Assembly (NCBI GenBank): GCA_964438605.1
Contig: CAYTKT010000001.1
Span: 62,001-126,000 of the forward strand
DNA: 64,000 nucleotides
Direction: 5' to 3'
DNA from: Alangreenwoodia sp964438605
GTDB lineage: Bacteria; Bacillota; Clostridia; Peptostreptococcales; Anaerovoracaceae
Position numbers and translations under genes: made by a program. Every line of letters begins with the position of its first letter. The stretch's first letter is position 1. The notes beneath the pieces are model-generated. The model did not search any database, had not been told where the DNA came from, and worked only from the letters and a program-made list of their open reading frames with translations. Of the stretch, positions 8,319 through 17,454 are shown piece by piece.

Positions 8319-9759
8319 CCCATTCCCCCGCACTGACAAGATATTCCGCTGCCCTGTTCATGGCCATTCCGTGAGAGCCTTTTACCAGCACAGTGTCATC
8401 TGTTCTTATAATATCGTGCGCATTTTCGATGAATTCTTCCAGAGAATCGAACGAAAAAACGCACTCCGCCTTCATCGTCTCCAACGCCCCTTCGGCGATA
8501 TACCGGGCTTTTGGCCCCACCGTGATAAGAACGTCCGTGCCGCTTCCTGCAGCATACCGGCCAATCTGACGATGATATTCGTGAGAATTCTCGCCGAGTT
8601 CAAACATATCGGCCAGAACCGCAACGCGCCTCACCGCATCACAGCCCTGCAGCACGCTCAAAGCCGCCTTGACAGAATCAGGACTGGCATTATACGTGTC
8701 ATTGATGACAGAAATTCCGCTTCCTTCCATGATATTCAGTCTTACTGCATTACCTGTCATATCCGCGAGAGCCTGCGATGACTCTTCAAGGCTGATGCCG
8801 TACCGAAGGCCACAGGCCGCCGCAAGCGCCGCGTTATACGCATTATGCACTCCGGGCAATGGGACGGAAAACATACAGGATTCCCCGTCAGCCGTCAACC
8901 GAAAGGAAACATCTAAAGCACCCGTTTTGACGTCCGAAATCATCAGTTCCCCCAATTCGTCAGTTTCACCCGCTGTTTTGGCTGTCAGTTTCCCGCTGTC
9001 AGCCATCCTGACTGCCATTTTTTTATAACCATCATGATTTTCGGAAAGTCGCACCAGTTTATCATCGTCAGCATTGTAAACCAACAGGCAAGATTCATCC
9101 ATAAATTGAGTGATCTCAAGTTTCGCGGCCAAAATAGCGTCCCGACTGCCGAGATTACCGATATGTGACGTGCCCACGTTCGTAATCACCGCCGTCTGCG
9201 GCTTTATAATATCAGCAAGAATCCTGATCTCTCCGCTGTGGCTCATCCCCATCTCAAAAATTCCAGCCTCAGTATCTTCCCCGACTTCAAAGGCCGTCAA
9301 CGGTACACCGATATGATTATTATAATTCTCATAATTGCAAATCGTCCTGTATTTCGATGAAAAGATTCTGTAAAGCATATCCTTTGTCGAAGTCTTGCCG
9401 ACGCTGCCCGTTACAGCCACGCGAATCAGCCCGCTGCAGTCCGTAAGATAATTTTTTGCAAGCCGCTGCATCGCGCTCAGCGTGTCGTCCGCCAGAATCA
9501 CCGATGCATCGCCGTATTTTTCCGACAAACCTGCCGCCGTCTTTTCATCCGACAGCAGAAAAATCCTGCACCCATTCTGATAAGCCCATCCGGCAAAGCG
9601 GTTCCCATCATTTTTTTTCCCGATCAGGCCGATGAAAATACTCCCCGGTCCTGCATTCCGCGAATCGCGCTCCACGCGGTCTGCCGTATTTCCGGCAGGC
9701 CCGCAATACAGCGCACACTCTGCGTATTCTGCCGCTTTTGCAGCGGTTATTTCTTTCAT
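8308..9759 (-). CDS. murF: UDP-MurNAc-tripeptide:D-Ala-D-Ala ligase MurF
   Basis: 483 residues from the ATG at 9759, chosen because GGGAGAT lies 6 bases ahead and the MurF domain begins directly after it. It completes the UDP-MurNAc-pentapeptide. The ATP loop VTGSVGKTSTKDML is at about 116-129, with the central ligase segments ICNYENYNNHIGVPLT and EMGMSHSGEI and the late motif VINDTYNASPDS. It overlaps mraY at its 3' end and follows murE by about 70 bases, so the mur genes are probably cotranscribed. Confidence 0.96.
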   Translation of the reverse strand: MKEITAAKAAEYAECALYCGPAGNTADRVERDSRNAGPGSIFIGLIGKKNDGNRFAGWAYQNGCRIFLLSDEKTAAGLSEKYGDASVILADDTLSAMQRLAKNYLTDCSGLIRVAVTGSVGKTSTKDMLYRIFSSKYRTICNYENYNNHIGVPLTAFEVGEDTEAGIFEMGMSHSGEIRILADIIKPQTAVITNVGTSHIGNLGSRDAILAAKLEITQFMDESCLLVYNADDDKLVRLSENHDGYKKMAVRMADSGKLTAKTAGETDELGELMISDVKTGALDVSFRLTADGESCMFSVPLPGVHNAYNAALAAACGLRYGISLEESSQALADMTGNAVRLNIMEGSGISVINDTYNASPDSVKAALSVLQGCDAVRRVAVLADMFELGENSHEYHRQIGRYAAGSGTDVLITVGPKARYIAEGALETMKAECVFSFDSLEEFIENAHDIIRTDDTVLVKGSHGMAMNRAAEYLVSAGEWDGR

Positions 9760-9828
9760 TGTAAGATCTCCCGTCCGACTATCCACAGATTTCCAGTCAT
9801 CACCAGACCAACAACTCTTTGATCATCG

Positions 9829-11295
9829 TCAGATTTCCTGCTCGATAATCTGAAGCACCGTCTCTCTGTCGTCAAAATACTGCTTGACAGTGCCGATAAT
9901 CTGGTAATCTTCATGCCCTTTGCCTGCGATGATGACAACATCACCGGGTTGGTATTCTTTCACCGCTTTTTTAATTGCCCGGCGCCTGTCTTCAATCACC
10001 TCATACGGGCAGCCCGTTTCCTCAACGCCCGGCACGATTTCATCGAGAATGTCCCAGGGATTCTCAGTTCTCGGATTGTCGCTTGTTACAACACAATAAT
10101 CGGCAAATGTGCCTGCAATCCTGCCCATGACAGGCCGTTTTGTCTTATCACGGTCGCCGCCGCATCCGAATACGACGATAATTCTTTTCTCTGTAAACTC
10201 TCTGGCCGTCTTTAAAACATTTTCCAATGCGTCCGGTGTATGGGCGTAATCGACGATCACAGGAATCATCTTGCTGTTTTCGACGCTCTCAAAGCGCCCC
10301 GGTACGCCTTTCGTCTTTTCGATGCCCGCTTTCACCGCCTCCCACGGCACGCCGGCTTCAAGGCAGATGCCCGCAGCCGCGACTGCGTTTTCCACGGAAA
10401 ACATCCCCGGCGTATTGATATGAATCTCACCGAAACTTGTGCCGCCTACTAAGATTTCTGCATCCGTGCCTGAAACCGTTTTCTCTCGGATGAGGGCGCG
10501 ATAATACGCGTTTTCATCGCTGACTCCCGCCGATTTCGCCGGTCGGCCTTCCTCAATCAGTTCATTATACAAACGGCGTCCATATTCGTCATCTACATTG
10601 ATTACATTTCCTTTTGACACCTGAAGAAACAGTTTCTTTTTCGCTTGATAATAGTCCTCAAAATCCGAATGAAAATCCATATGATCCGGCGTAAGATTTG
10701 TAAATACCCCGTAATCAAAATCAATATCATCAGTTCTTGACAAGGCCAGAGAATGGGATGACACTTCCATAGCGCAGACATCCACGCCGTACTCATTCTT
10801 CATCTCGGCAAACATCCGCTGAAGTTCAAAGGATTCAGGCGTCGTCCAGGACGACTCGAAGCTTTGACCGCCGTAAGTATACGCAATAGTACCGAGAACG
10901 CCGCATTCCTTTCCCCACTCGTCAGCAATCGCCTTAAGCAGATAAGAAATCGTCGTTTTGCCGTTCGTTCCGGTAATACCGAAAACGAGTATGTCTTCCG
11001 ACGGTCTTCCGAAAAAATTCGCTGAAACGCCGGACAGCGCTTTTCTCGTGTCTTTTGCCAGAATCACCGGCACGGTAACGCCCTTTGGAACTTCCTCAGC
11101 AATCACTGCCGATGCCCCGGCCTGTTGGGCCGCTACCGCGAACGCATGGCCGTCACTCTTAAAACCTCTGACGCAGACAAACACGTCACCCGGCTTGACG
11201 TTTCTTGAGTCGTAGCTAACTCCTGATATTTCAATATTTTCCTCATCCGCGCCGCAGGTGAGGCCCGTTCCTTTCAGCAATTCGACAAGTATCAT
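9829..11295 (-). CDS. murE: UDP-MurNAc-dipeptide:meso-diaminopimelate ligase MurE
   Basis: 488 residues. It adds the third amino acid of the stem peptide. The ATP loop FGITGTNGKTTISYL lies near residue 105, the central SWTTPESFELQ segment and the lysine loop follow, and the specificity motif DNPR is at about 406-409 (VVTSDNPRTENPWDIL). DNPR is the known signature of meso-diaminopimelate rather than L-lysine ligases, so this organism should build mDAP-type peptidoglycan. A GAGG element lies upstream of the ATG. Confidence 0.97.
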   Translation of the reverse strand: MILVELLKGTGLTCGADEENIEISGVSYDSRNVKPGDVFVCVRGFKSDGHAFAVAAQQAGASAVIAEEVPKGVTVPVILAKDTRKALSGVSANFFGRPSEDILVFGITGTNGKTTISYLLKAIADEWGKECGVLGTIAYTYGGQSFESSWTTPESFELQRMFAEMKNEYGVDVCAMEVSSHSLALSRTDDIDFDYGVFTNLTPDHMDFHSDFEDYYQAKKKLFLQVSKGNVINVDDEYGRRLYNELIEEGRPAKSAGVSDENAYYRALIREKTVSGTDAEILVGGTSFGEIHINTPGMFSVENAVAAAGICLEAGVPWEAVKAGIEKTKGVPGRFESVENSKMIPVIVDYAHTPDALENVLKTAREFTEKRIIVVFGCGGDRDKTKRPVMGRIAGTFADYCVVTSDNPRTENPWDILDEIVPGVEETGCPYEVIEDRRRAIKKAVKEYQPGDVVIIAGKGHEDYQIIGTVKQYFDDRETVLQIIEQEI

Positions 11296-11516
11296 ATTAT
11301 TTTACCTCAATTTCCGACGATCCATATCTGAACTTTCATCAATCTTTTTCCGGCATGACCGCCTTCTGTCGGAATTCAAAACCGTGTGTTTCATTATCTC
11401 ACACTATCGTACTTGTGTTTTGAACCCATCTGCATCTGTGATTCCCTACTCCAAATGATGTTATTTTATGAATTTCCCGGTTCGTCGGTCAATTCATTTC
11501 ATCTTTATTCGCTGTT

Positions 11517-13523
11517 TTATTCGCTGTAAAGACAAACCGAATTCCCCTCGGCAATCTTTTCGCCCTCTTTCGGGTACTGATCAACGACCTCAAAATCTTC
11601 CTCACTCTCAGGACATGCGACGGCTGTCAATCCGAGCTTGCGGAGTTTTTCGGCAGCTATGGAATAATTCTGGCCGATCAGATCAGGAAGCGTTACCATC
11701 TGCCCCGACTCCGGCTCCTCGCCGTTCTCATAAACAGGTTCTACCTTTAAATATTTCAACACATTCGATAAAATCAGCCGCACGCCCGGCCCTGCCGTCA
11801 TGTTCCCATAGTGAACCCCTTTCGGCGAATCGACAATGACGAGTACCGAAACTTTCGGATCATCCATCGGTGCCATTGCGAAAAAGGAGGAATACGTATA
11901 ATTGGTATACTTCCCATTCACAGCCTTCTGCGCCGTACCCGTTTTCCCGCCGACACGGTACCCCGGCAGATAAGCCGTCTTTCCGCCGCCTTCCGTAACA
12001 ACGCCTTCCATCATCATACAGACCTCACCGGCAGTCTGCTGTGACGCCACCTGACGGACGATCTCCGGCTCAAATTCCTGAACCACGTTATTATTGTCAT
12101 CCGTCAGTGCCCTGACGAGACGTGGTTTCATCATATTTCCTCCATTTCCAAAAGAACTCAGTGCTGTAATCAGCTGAATCGGTGTGCAGGCGATTCCCTG
12201 CCCATAAGACATGGTTGCAAGCCCTACGGGTCCGGCTGATGCTTTGGCCTGAAGGATCGCCGTAGCCTCGCCTGGATAATCGATTCCAGTAGTTCCGGTA
12301 AATCCGAATTTATCAAGATATTCATAATACTTATCGATTCCGATCCGCTGAGAAAGCGTAACGAACACCGGATTGCAGGAATTTGCGACGCCCTTCGCAA
12401 GATTTTCCGCACCGTGGCCGCTCGTTTTATGACAGTTTAAGCGAGTGCCGCTGATCGTCAGAAACCCTTTGCAATAAAAACTGTCGTTTAAACTTGTTTT
12501 ATTTTCCTCAAGGGCGATTGATGTCGTTACCAGTTTAAACGGCGAACCCGGTTCGTAAGTATCATTCACCAGTGGATTTCTCCACATATTATTCCAATAT
12601 TCCACTTTTTCCGAATCGCTCATTCCGGCAAGAGCTTCCTGTTCCGTTTCGGAGAGAGGTGTTCTCGGATCGTTCAGGTCAAAGTCGGGATATGCAGCCA
12701 TGCCGAGAATATATCCCGTCTTCGGATCCATGACGATAGCCATGGCACGGTCTGCATCAGTATCGAGTGTGACTTGCTCCAGCGCGTTTTCGATGTAATG
12801 CTGAATGACCTCGTCGATCGTCATGACAACATTCAGGCCGTTTTCTGCCGGATAATACTTTTCAACGCCGTTCGACAGATTTCTGCCGGAAGCGTCCGTA
12901 TTCTTGATCCAACGGCCTTCCGTGCCGTTCAGATACTGGTCGTAATACAGCTCAATGCCTGACATTCCGTTATTGTCATCATTCGTGCTGCCGATGATAT
13001 GCGATGCAAAAGCGCCCATCGGATAATACCGTTTAACAGCTTCGGCAATTTGAAGTCCTGTCGCTTCACCATCTTTAACGGCCTTTCTTATCTTTTCCGT
13101 TTTTTCGTCGTCTACGTATTTTTCGATTTTCAGAAGAGACGAATCACTCGTAATCGTCTCGTAAATTTCATCTGCCGTCTGGTCGCCCAGAATCGAAGCG
13201 AGCTTTTTGGCCATCTTGCGCGTGAAGCCTTCTTCTTTGTCTTCTTTTGCTTTCACCTCCGCCGGCCTGACCCAGATCGTATGCACCGACTGATTAATCG
13301 CCAGCGACTTCTCATTTGTATCGTAAATACTTCCGCGCTTCGCTGTCAGCGGAACGTCTTTCATCTGCTGCTGAAGTGCCTTTTCAGAATACTCATCCGC
13401 TTTGATAATCTGTATCTGTCCCAGACGCAGCGCCAAGATGATAAACGCAAGAACAACGATCACGAAAAATACAATCAGCCGTTTTCTCCCCGTCATCATG
13501 GAAACCTTACTTTTATTTACCAT
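11517..13523 (-). CDS. Class B penicillin-binding protein with one PASTA domain (SpoVD/PBP2B-like)
   Basis: 668 residues. A short cytoplasmic tail and one transmembrane helix (about 15-33) precede a PBP dimerisation domain (about 57-220) and a transpeptidase domain. Active-site motifs are S327-P-F-K330 (SxxK), S382-C-N384 (SxN) and KTGT at 527-530. A single PASTA domain (about 608-668) ends the protein, as in SpoVD rather than the two-PASTA PBP2x. As the only class B PBP in the cluster it is probably the septal transpeptidase partner of FtsW. A hairpin with a T tract separates it from ftsL. Confidence 0.93.
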   Translation of the reverse strand: MVNKSKVSMMTGRKRLIVFFVIVVLAFIILALRLGQIQIIKADEYSEKALQQQMKDVPLTAKRGSIYDTNEKSLAINQSVHTIWVRPAEVKAKEDKEEGFTRKMAKKLASILGDQTADEIYETITSDSSLLKIEKYVDDEKTEKIRKAVKDGEATGLQIAEAVKRYYPMGAFASHIIGSTNDDNNGMSGIELYYDQYLNGTEGRWIKNTDASGRNLSNGVEKYYPAENGLNVVMTIDEVIQHYIENALEQVTLDTDADRAMAIVMDPKTGYILGMAAYPDFDLNDPRTPLSETEQEALAGMSDSEKVEYWNNMWRNPLVNDTYEPGSPFKLVTTSIALEENKTSLNDSFYCKGFLTISGTRLNCHKTSGHGAENLAKGVANSCNPVFVTLSQRIGIDKYYEYLDKFGFTGTTGIDYPGEATAILQAKASAGPVGLATMSYGQGIACTPIQLITALSSFGNGGNMMKPRLVRALTDDNNNVVQEFEPEIVRQVASQQTAGEVCMMMEGVVTEGGGKTAYLPGYRVGGKTGTAQKAVNGKYTNYTYSSFFAMAPMDDPKVSVLVIVDSPKGVHYGNMTAGPGVRLILSNVLKYLKVEPVYENGEEPESGQMVTLPDLIGQNYSIAAEKLRKLGLTAVACPESEEDFEVVDQYPKEGEKIAEGNSVCLYSE

Positions 13524-13624
13524 TTTTTCTCACCCCTGAACTTCTCCGCCGAATTTCAGTCTCCTGCAAGCATCTGCGACCCACGAAATAATATCTGCAA
13601 AATGTGCCCGCCAGGTCAAAAAAT

Positions 13625-13661
13625 AAGACGCCTGATTTTCTTACCGTAAACAAGGCGCCTT
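13625..13661 (-). terminator. Hairpin with T tract between ftsL and the PBP gene
   Basis: On the minus strand a 9-bp stem (AAGGCGCCT pairing with AGGCGTCTT through one G-U) is followed by TATTTTTTG. It lies about 95 bases past the ftsL stop and about 100 bases before the PBP start, so it could end or attenuate the mraZ-rsmH-ftsL transcript inside the dcw cluster. Confidence 0.55.
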
Positions 13662-13754
13662 TCCTAATCGCTATATCACACTGTATGCGGCAATTATTTT
13701 TATTATGTTCTCCTATATCCGCCGCATATTAGCATTTCCGGCGCTTTCCGTCTC

Positions 13755-14276
13755 TCAGGCCTCCGGACTTCCGGCCAGTAGATGACGAGCCGCGTCAGAA
13801 ACATTTTTTTCAAGCGATGCCGCCGAAACACCCCGCTGTGACGCTGCCAGTTCCGCAATATAAGCATCTACAGCCGCATTTCCTTCGTATTCCTTTACGT
13901 AGACATACTGGTCGCCCGTCGGATAAGCCATCCCAAGATTTTTCGACGCATAATATTCCACGTAATCGAGCCCTCCGCCCGAATTGAGCTGAACCGTCAG
14001 ATTTTCCACATCGCCTTCCAGCGTATGAATATCCTGTTCCAGAGAATAAATGTTGTAATCAATACTGGCAGCCCAGGCCTGCATAAATATGACCGCGATC
14101 GCACAAATCCCGATCATAACGATCATCAAAAGAATATTGCTCTTTTCCCTCGCGGAAACTCTGACAACAGATTCTTTGGCAGACACTTTTTTCGGGCGTT
14201 CAGGTTCCGGCTCAAGCGCGACACCATATTTTACGTAATTTTCCTGATACTTATGCCATTCATCCGCTGCAATCAT
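13755..14276 (-). CDS. ftsL: FtsL-like divisome protein
   Basis: 173 residues from the ATG at 14276 (AAAGGAG 8 bases ahead). A roughly 45-residue cytoplasmic tail precedes one transmembrane helix (ILLMIVMIGICAIAVIFMQA) and a short extracellular coiled coil (YSLEQDIHTLEGDVENLTVQ), the architecture of FtsL/DivIC, which complexes with FtsQ/DivIB. The coiled coil is followed by about 80 residues rich in Ala, Ser and Glu, longer than usual. FtsL is poorly conserved in sequence, so the call rests on topology and position between rsmH and the class B PBP. Confidence 0.75.
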   Translation of the reverse strand: MIAADEWHKYQENYVKYGVALEPEPERPKKVSAKESVVRVSAREKSNILLMIVMIGICAIAVIFMQAWAASIDYNIYSLEQDIHTLEGDVENLTVQLNSGGGLDYVEYYASKNLGMAYPTGDQYVYVKEYEGNAAVDAYIAELAASQRGVSAASLEKNVSDAARHLLAGSPEA

Positions 14277-14552
14277 CGCAAATACTCCTTTCTGTAGATC
14301 AGTCAAGGGACTTTAACCTTTTTGTGATAAATTCAAACACTGCCGCTACGAATTTCTTAACTGATTCGATCATACACGAAAATAAAAACATATATCCGGC
14401 AGCCCGCCCGACTGCAAATGACCCGGCCAGCCGTCCAACCACCGGACTTTCCGGCGGTTCTTTCTTTATTTAAAATTTTAAGTTACACGAAACCTAATGT
14501 ATTTCAACGTTTCAAAAACTTTTGTGACGCTTTTCCTGCGCTTCCGACAGGT
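14277..14552. other. rsmH-ftsL spacer with an inverted repeat
   Basis: No gene is seen. A 9-bp inverted repeat (ACCACCGGA and its wobble complement, 14438-14458, 3-base loop) is present but has no T tract in the direction of dcw transcription, so it is not called a terminator. It might modulate readthrough from rsmH to ftsL. Confidence 0.4.
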
Positions 14553-15485
14553 TTAAAGCTTTTCCGCAACGCGCAGCTTTGCGCTGCGTGAGCGCGGATT
14601 CCGATTCACTTCGTCCTGCGAAGGAAGAACAGGCTTTCTCGTCACCCGACGGATTTCCGGCTTTTTCCCGCAGACACACGGAAGATTTTTAGGACAGGTG
14701 CAGGGATTCTCCCGCAAGGAAAATTTTTCCTTCACGATTCGATCCTCTAGCGAATGGAACGTGATAATGCAAAACATCCCTCCAGTCGCCAGCACATCGA
14801 TAAAAGAATCTACCGCCGTTTCAAGCTGGCCGAGTTCATCATTGACCTCGATTCTGATCGCCTGAAACGTCCGTTTTGCCGGATGCGGACCTTCCCGCCG
14901 GGCCGCCGCCGGTACCGCCGCCTTGATAATTTCAACAAGACGACCGGTATCTTCAATCGATCCGTTTCTGCGTGCACGGACAATAAAATCGCTGATTCTC
15001 GATGCCCAGCGTTCCTCCCCATAGCTGCTGATAATGCGCTGCAGCTCCTTTTTATTGTAGCCGTTCACAACGTCATAAGCCGAAAACGAAGCTTCGGTAT
15101 CCATCCGCATATCGAGTGGCGCGGACTGCATGTAAGAAAACCCTCGTTCCTTCGCGTCAAGCTGGTAGGAAGAAACGCCCAAATCCAGCAGTGCGCCGTC
15201 AATGCAATCTATCTGATGTTCTTTTAAAACCCTTTTGATATTTGAATAATTATCATGTACGAAAATTTTCCGGCACGGATAATGTTCCAGCTTTTCTGAC
15301 GCCGCCGCAAGTGCATCGCGGTCACGGTCGATGCCGATCAGCAGGCCGTCTTCCCCAAGCCGCTCACAGATCCCGGCAGCATGTCCTCCGCCGCCCAGCG
15401 TGCCGTCCACATAAACACCGTCTTCATGGATATTCAGGTGATCGATCGATTCATTGTATAAAACGGGTACATGTGAAAACTCCAT
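14553..15485 (-). CDS. rsmH: 16S rRNA m4C1402 N4-methyltransferase RsmH
   Basis: 310 residues. RsmH (MraW) methylates N4 of C1402 in the 16S rRNA decoding site using SAM. Visible signatures are the N-terminal HVPVLYNESIDHLNI, the SAM-binding VDGTLGGGGHAAGIC at about 26-40, LLDLGVSSYQLD, and near the C terminus IITFHSLEDRIVKEKF followed by a Cys cluster (CTCPKNLPCVCGKKPE). Length and motif order are normal. It is the second gene of the dcw cluster after mraZ, as in most bacteria. Confidence 0.97.
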   Translation of the reverse strand: MEFSHVPVLYNESIDHLNIHEDGVYVDGTLGGGGHAAGICERLGEDGLLIGIDRDRDALAAASEKLEHYPCRKIFVHDNYSNIKRVLKEHQIDCIDGALLDLGVSSYQLDAKERGFSYMQSAPLDMRMDTEASFSAYDVVNGYNKKELQRIISSYGEERWASRISDFIVRARRNGSIEDTGRLVEIIKAAVPAAARREGPHPAKRTFQAIRIEVNDELGQLETAVDSFIDVLATGGMFCIITFHSLEDRIVKEKFSLRENPCTCPKNLPCVCGKKPEIRRVTRKPVLPSQDEVNRNPRSRSAKLRVAEKL

Positions 15486-15871
15486 ACGTCAAACTCCCGA
15501 AAAACCCGCGGAACACGACGGTCTTCAAATTTCCAAAAGCGCGTCAGCTGATAGAAATAATCATAAAACATATCACGATTTCTGATCTTATAAAATTTAC
15601 GCATCTGACGATTTCCCGCCTCCGGCCTGCAAAGACGCCTGCCGCCACACCAGCCAGTGCAGCCGCCATGCAAAACCTGCCGCTTCCATGCAGTCATTTA
15701 CCCATGTTGATGTCAAATCAACCGGCGCCGCCACACGAAACTCCGTCGCTTCCACGCGCATTTACCCACATTGCCACATCAGCCGGCACCACTGCATCAA
15801 CGCAGATATCTTACCCGTGTTGGCATCATCAACTCGTGCCTCTGCTATGTGAACTTCTGCTTCAGACAGAT
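15486..15871. repeat. mraZ-rsmH intergenic region with imperfect tandem repeats
   Basis: This 386-base spacer is unusually long for the mraZ-rsmH junction. About three degenerate copies of a roughly 60-base unit are visible at 15679-15744, 15745-15805 and 15806-15850. Each carries a TTACCC core followed by a TTG-containing stretch and ATCA; the first two also share a CGCTTCCA start. No convincing open frame or terminator is seen. Confidence 0.45.
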
Positions 15872-16303
15872 TCAGATTCCGAGACTTTCCATTTTTTCCG
15901 CAATCGTATCGCTGTCCAGCTCAGGACTGAGATTGTAATTTTCCCACTCCGCTTCACTCCATATTTCCACGCGGCTGTCTACGCCGATTGAGACAACTTC
16001 CTTATCGATACGCGCGTGCTTTCTGAGCTCAGGCGGAATATTCAGCCTGCCCTGTTTGTCCATCTCACATTCGACAGCGTTAGCAAAGAAATAACGCGTA
16101 AACGCTCTGCCTTCTTTACTGGTCAGCGGAACAGCTTTCAGTTTATCACGAAAAACATACCATTCAGACATCGGAAACACGAAAAGACAATGATCGAGTC
16201 CCTTCGTCAGAACGAAGCCCTCATTCAGTTCCTCGCGAAACTTCGACGGAATAATAATCCGCCCCTTCGTGTCCAGATTGTGATGATATGTGCCGCTGAA
16301 CAT
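15872..16303 (-). CDS. mraZ: Transcriptional regulator MraZ
   Basis: 143 residues with two SpoVT/AbrB-like domains, one near residues 5-50 (HNLDTKGRIIIPSKFRE) and one near 77-122 (CEMDKQGRLNIPPELRK). Each carries the DxxxR DNA-contact motif. MraZ oligomerises into a ring that binds short direct repeats upstream of its own operon and represses dcw transcription. GGAG lies 8 bases ahead of the ATG. Repeated ATGGRG and GTGGAG boxes upstream (16469-16515 and 16754-16810) are candidate targets. Confidence 0.96.
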   Translation of the reverse strand: MFSGTYHHNLDTKGRIIIPSKFREELNEGFVLTKGLDHCLFVFPMSEWYVFRDKLKAVPLTSKEGRAFTRYFFANAVECEMDKQGRLNIPPELRKHARIDKEVVSIGVDSRVEIWSEAEWENYNLSPELDSDTIAEKMESLGI

Positions 16304-16468
16304 CTGAATTCTCCAAATCCGCCCCGGCCTCCTGCACCGGCTGCGCTGCCTTTTGAAAAGCCGCTTTCAAACTCGTGCCAGATACCTTTGCCCCGGCGCT
16401 GTGACTGCGAAAGCGGTGCCACAGAACAAAATTGTAAAACGTATCTCTTTTGTGCTTATAAAGCATAT

Positions 16469-16515
16469 ATCCACTATACTCCATTTTGCTCCCCATTTCA
16501 ACAAGCACTCTCCAT
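16469..16515 (-). promoter_or_regulatory. dcw promoter with candidate MraZ boxes
   Basis: TTGAAA (16496-16501) and TATAGT (16473-16478) are exactly 17 bases apart, about 170 bases upstream of mraZ. Four TGG-type boxes overlap it: ATGGAG (16510-16515), ATGGGG (16491-16496), ATGGAG (16479-16484) and GTGGAT (16469-16474). The last three are spaced 12 and 10 bases apart, about one helical turn, similar to the phased repeats described for MraZ operators. Confidence 0.6.
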
Positions 16516-16753
16516 GTAATCAAATTTTAAAGATAAATTTACCTGATTATTTTCGTTCATTTTCAGCAGGAATGAAATAGGAACAATATATAGTGCATTT
16601 TCAGATTTTATACCTAAATATATCTACACTTTGTATATAGAAGAAAACGAATTTTCTCATCTGTTTGCCTCGTTTCACCACTTCAGACAAACCAGCAAGC
16701 CTGTTTGGGGACAAAAAAAAGGGCTTGAACCGCCGCCTTCATTTTTCCTCATT

Positions 16754-16810
16754 CTCCACCTGTGCTCCACCGCTAAACTGCTGTCACCCTTTCTCCACCT
16801 GCGCTCCACC
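16754..16810 (-). repeat. Four GGTGGAG boxes in two phased pairs
   Basis: The 7-mer GGTGGAG occurs on the minus strand at 16754-16760, 16765-16771, 16793-16799 and 16804-16810. Within each pair the starts are 11 bases apart, and the pairs are 39 bases apart inside a longer imperfect direct repeat. The motif and phasing resemble MraZ recognition repeats, but the array is about 280 bases upstream of the mraZ promoter. Confidence 0.5.
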
Positions 16811-16947
16811 CGCTTTTTATTTCTTCTTCACATCCGGCCTTTCGTCTTCGCTTCTTTATGCCTGCGCACTTTCTGTTCTTTCTTCTGTCAAACATACAGC
16901 GTCTGCGATAGCAATTCCCCAGCAGTCAACATCAGCCGGAAAATAAA

Positions 16948-16987
16948 AAATCCTTTAAACTATCGAAATCAATAGTTTAAAGGATTT
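16948..16987 (-). terminator. Terminator of the tRNA-Glu gene
   Basis: A perfect 16-bp AT-rich inverted repeat (AAATCCTTTAAACTAT and its complement) has an 8-base loop and is followed on the minus strand by TTTTATTTT. It lies about 75 bases past the tRNA 3' end. Confidence 0.7.
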
Positions 16988-17060
16988 AATCAGTTGGTAT
17001 TCTTCGAGAAAATGAAACATTCCCTTGAAAGGATGGAACTTGAACCTTGATTTAATCAAA

Positions 17061-17136
17061 TGGTATCCCGTAGGGGAGTCGAACCCCTGTTGCTACCGTG
17101 AGAGGGTAGAGTCTTAGACCACTTGACCAACGGGAC
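17061..17136 (-). tRNA. tRNA-Glu (anticodon CTC)
   Basis: A 76-base cloverleaf. The acceptor GTCCCGT pairs with ACGGGAT (G1-U72 wobble), the D arm contains GTCAAGTGGTCTAAGAC, the anticodon stem CTACC/GGTAG encloses CTCTCAC giving anticodon CTC (codon GAG), and the T arm is GGGGTTCGACTCCCC. The 3' CCA is encoded. It has its own promoter and terminator. Confidence 0.95.
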
Positions 17137-17454
17137 ATATCATCGTGCCTCAATACTTGCTTAGTATAAACGATTCTCAGCAGGTTGTCAATCATTTTTT
17201 ATTTATTTCGGGCTGTCCCGGCGTTTTGCCACAGAAAAAACTCTATTCACTCCGTTTTTTCAGCTCATCTTCCAGTATCTTTCACGCGATATGGAATGAA
17301 ACGAATCCGTCTTTTTCCGGTTTTGCCAGCAGCCGTCTGTTTGCGTTTGGCGTCAGCCGCTAAAGACTGCCTGTCGTCAGCCGACGACTTTATTTTACAT
17401 ATAACTCCGTTTTTCGTCATCAGCCGCCTTAAATACCTTCGTCATCAACCGACG
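17137..17454. other. Spacer upstream of tRNA-Glu
   Basis: Apart from the tRNA promoter at 17163-17191, no gene, repeat or terminator is seen in this stretch downstream of the DUF554 gene. Confidence 0.5.
17163..17191 (-). promoter_or_regulatory. Promoter of tRNA-Glu
   Basis: TTGACA (17186-17191) and TATACT (17163-17168) with a 17-base spacer, ending about 27 bases before the tRNA 5' end. Confidence 0.75.

Larger units (their letters stand above)
16516..17060. other. Long non-coding region upstream of the dcw promoter
   Basis: No supported gene is seen; short plus-strand frames here lack ribosome binding sites. It holds the GGTGGAG array at 16754-16810, the tRNA-Glu terminator at 16948-16987 and a duplicated tRNA 3' tail. 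The part at 16561-16640 is strongly AT-rich. Confidence 0.5.

Noticed and set aside
14438..14458. Hairpin between rsmH and ftsL as a terminator
   Set aside because: No T tract on the minus strand, the direction of transcription.
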